64,000 bases of DNA from Pseudomonadota bacterium. GTDB lineage: Bacteria > Pseudomonadota > Gammaproteobacteria > Xanthomonadales > Xanthomonadaceae. The position numbers and the translations under genes were made by a program. A model generated the notes under the pieces. It was given only the letters and a program-made list of their open reading frames with translations, ran no database searches and was not told where the DNA came from. Below are positions 63,379 to 64,000 of the stretch, piece by piece; the first letter of the stretch is position 1; every line of letters starts with the position of its first letter. Where the stretch lies: positions 31,028 to 95,027 of the forward strand of contig JAFEFT010000036.1 of NCBI GenBank assembly GCA_018240435.1, read 5' to 3'.

Positions 63379-64000
63379 TCAGCTGCGCGGCATGATCATC
63401 GCGACATGCGCGCCCGCCCACGCCCGCAATGGCGAGCGCGGCGGCAACGGCGGCTCGCTGGCTGGCGCCGCGGCCTGCGTGGCGAGCACCGGCCACGGCC
63501 TGGCGGCCGCCACCCACGCCGGCGACGACAGCGCAGCCGGTTCGGCTGCCGCCGTCTTGACGCCCTTGGGCAGGAAGAAATAATCGCCGCTCTCGTGCCC
63601 GGCGAACTGGATCGGCGAATATCCGGGCGACTGCGGAATCGCCGAATCGACCACCGTAAGCGCCATCGAACTGGCGACCTGCCGATACAGCCGCTGCGCG
63701 TTGAGCAAACGCGTGTTGTCCTGCAAGGCATTGAGGAAAGCGCGCGTGAAATACGAGTGCTTGCCCGAGCCGGTATCGGCCACCGGTTGCACGCCGCCGG
63801 AGGTCAACGCCGTGCGCGACTTGCCGCCGACCATCTTGTCGACCCACGCCGTCCACTGGCTGGCACCCATCGCCGCAGGATCGAACACCGGCACCGCCGC
63901 GCGGGTCATCGTGCCCGAATAGCACGAGTCGGCAACGACCAGCACATGGCGCGACTTGATCGTGGTCAGGATGTCGCTGATGGCGGCGTTGGAAATCCAC
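63379..64000 (-). CDS. Caspase-family (peptidase C14) protein, 5' end outside window
   Basis: The visible 206 residues include the catalytic cysteine block LVVADSCYSG and a downstream helix-loop (GGKSRTALTSGGVQPV), followed by SYFTRAFLNAL. This is the C-terminal half of a caspase/metacaspase p20 domain with a proline- and alanine-rich tail. The partner histidine should lie beyond the window edge. Such proteins occur in bacterial signalling, programmed death and defence, but only the neighbours on the other side would tell which. It is divergent from nothing visible. Confidence 0.85.
   Translation of the reverse strand, partial: WISNAAISDILTTIKSRHVLVVADSCYSGTMTRAAVPVFDPAAMGASQWTAWVDKMVGGKSRTALTSGGVQPVADTGSGKHSYFTRAFLNALQDNTRLLNAQRLYRQVASSMALTVVDSAIPQSPGYSPIQFAGHESGDYFFLPKGVKTAAAEPAALSSPAWVAAARPWPVLATQAAAPASEPPLPPRSPLRAWAGAHVAMIMPRS

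Overview
The window is GC-rich bacterial DNA, most like a gammaproteobacterium of the Xanthomonadales/Lysobacterales group. The reasons are the gene order at the left end, the abundant short repeats (a heptamer array and a 'gacaggctcaccacgaac' type dispersed repeat) and the many overlapping ATGA/GTGA gene junctions. This is judged from sequence features only, not from a database search.

Left backbone (1-12.6 kb), almost all on the minus strand. A tightly overlapping run makes the cell envelope and repairs DNA: exbB, exbD, msbA, lpxK, kdsB, a low-molecular-weight tyrosine phosphatase, a thioredoxin/NHL protein, uvrC and pgsA. A stand-alone acnD (2-methylisocitrate dehydratase) follows. An elongator tRNA-Met closes this segment and carries a 42-nt copy of its own 5' half 72 bp upstream.

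Accessory region (about 12.7-53 kb). First comes a broken anti-phage locus (13.4-17.8 kb): a patatin start fused in frame to the end of a DUF499 ATPase, an intact DUF3780 gene, a deleted DUF1156 methyltransferase, and the DUF499 N-terminal half inverted behind it. An integration module follows (17.98-20.8 kb): an XRE repressor, a small HTH protein, a tyrosine integrase and an HD-domain protein, with three copies of one dyad operator in the control region. Then come small conserved genes, exported proteins and a TraB/GumN-type protein (20.9-26.4 kb).

From 27 to 42 kb lies a respiratory and reactive-sulfur module. It has a possibly Fur-controlled di-haem oxidoreductase and a full cytochrome bd set (cydP, cydA, cydB, cydX, ybgE) with a GNAT and a DUF302 gene. 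It also has an ArsR repressor with SqrR/BigR-like cysteines, a divergent sulfide:quinone-oxidoreductase-like gene, a DUF2892 protein, an RND pump and thioredoxin 2. Next are a sigma factor, another DUF2892 protein and a secreted cysteine-rich peptide facing a long palindrome.

From 42.3 to 52.2 kb sit a possible PD-(D/E)XK nuclease, an AbiE toxin-antitoxin pair, two unknown co-directional genes and, convergent with them, one 1863-residue gene. That protein contains three separate tyrosine-recombinase-like modules and is the most unusual object in the window.

Right backbone (53.5-64 kb): a very large sensor diguanylate cyclase interrupted by one in-frame amber codon, a divergent double-GAF histidine kinase, a DEAD-box RNA helicase whose linker has been invaded in frame by dispersed repeats, a DUF4337 membrane protein and the C-terminal part of a caspase-like protease that runs off the window.
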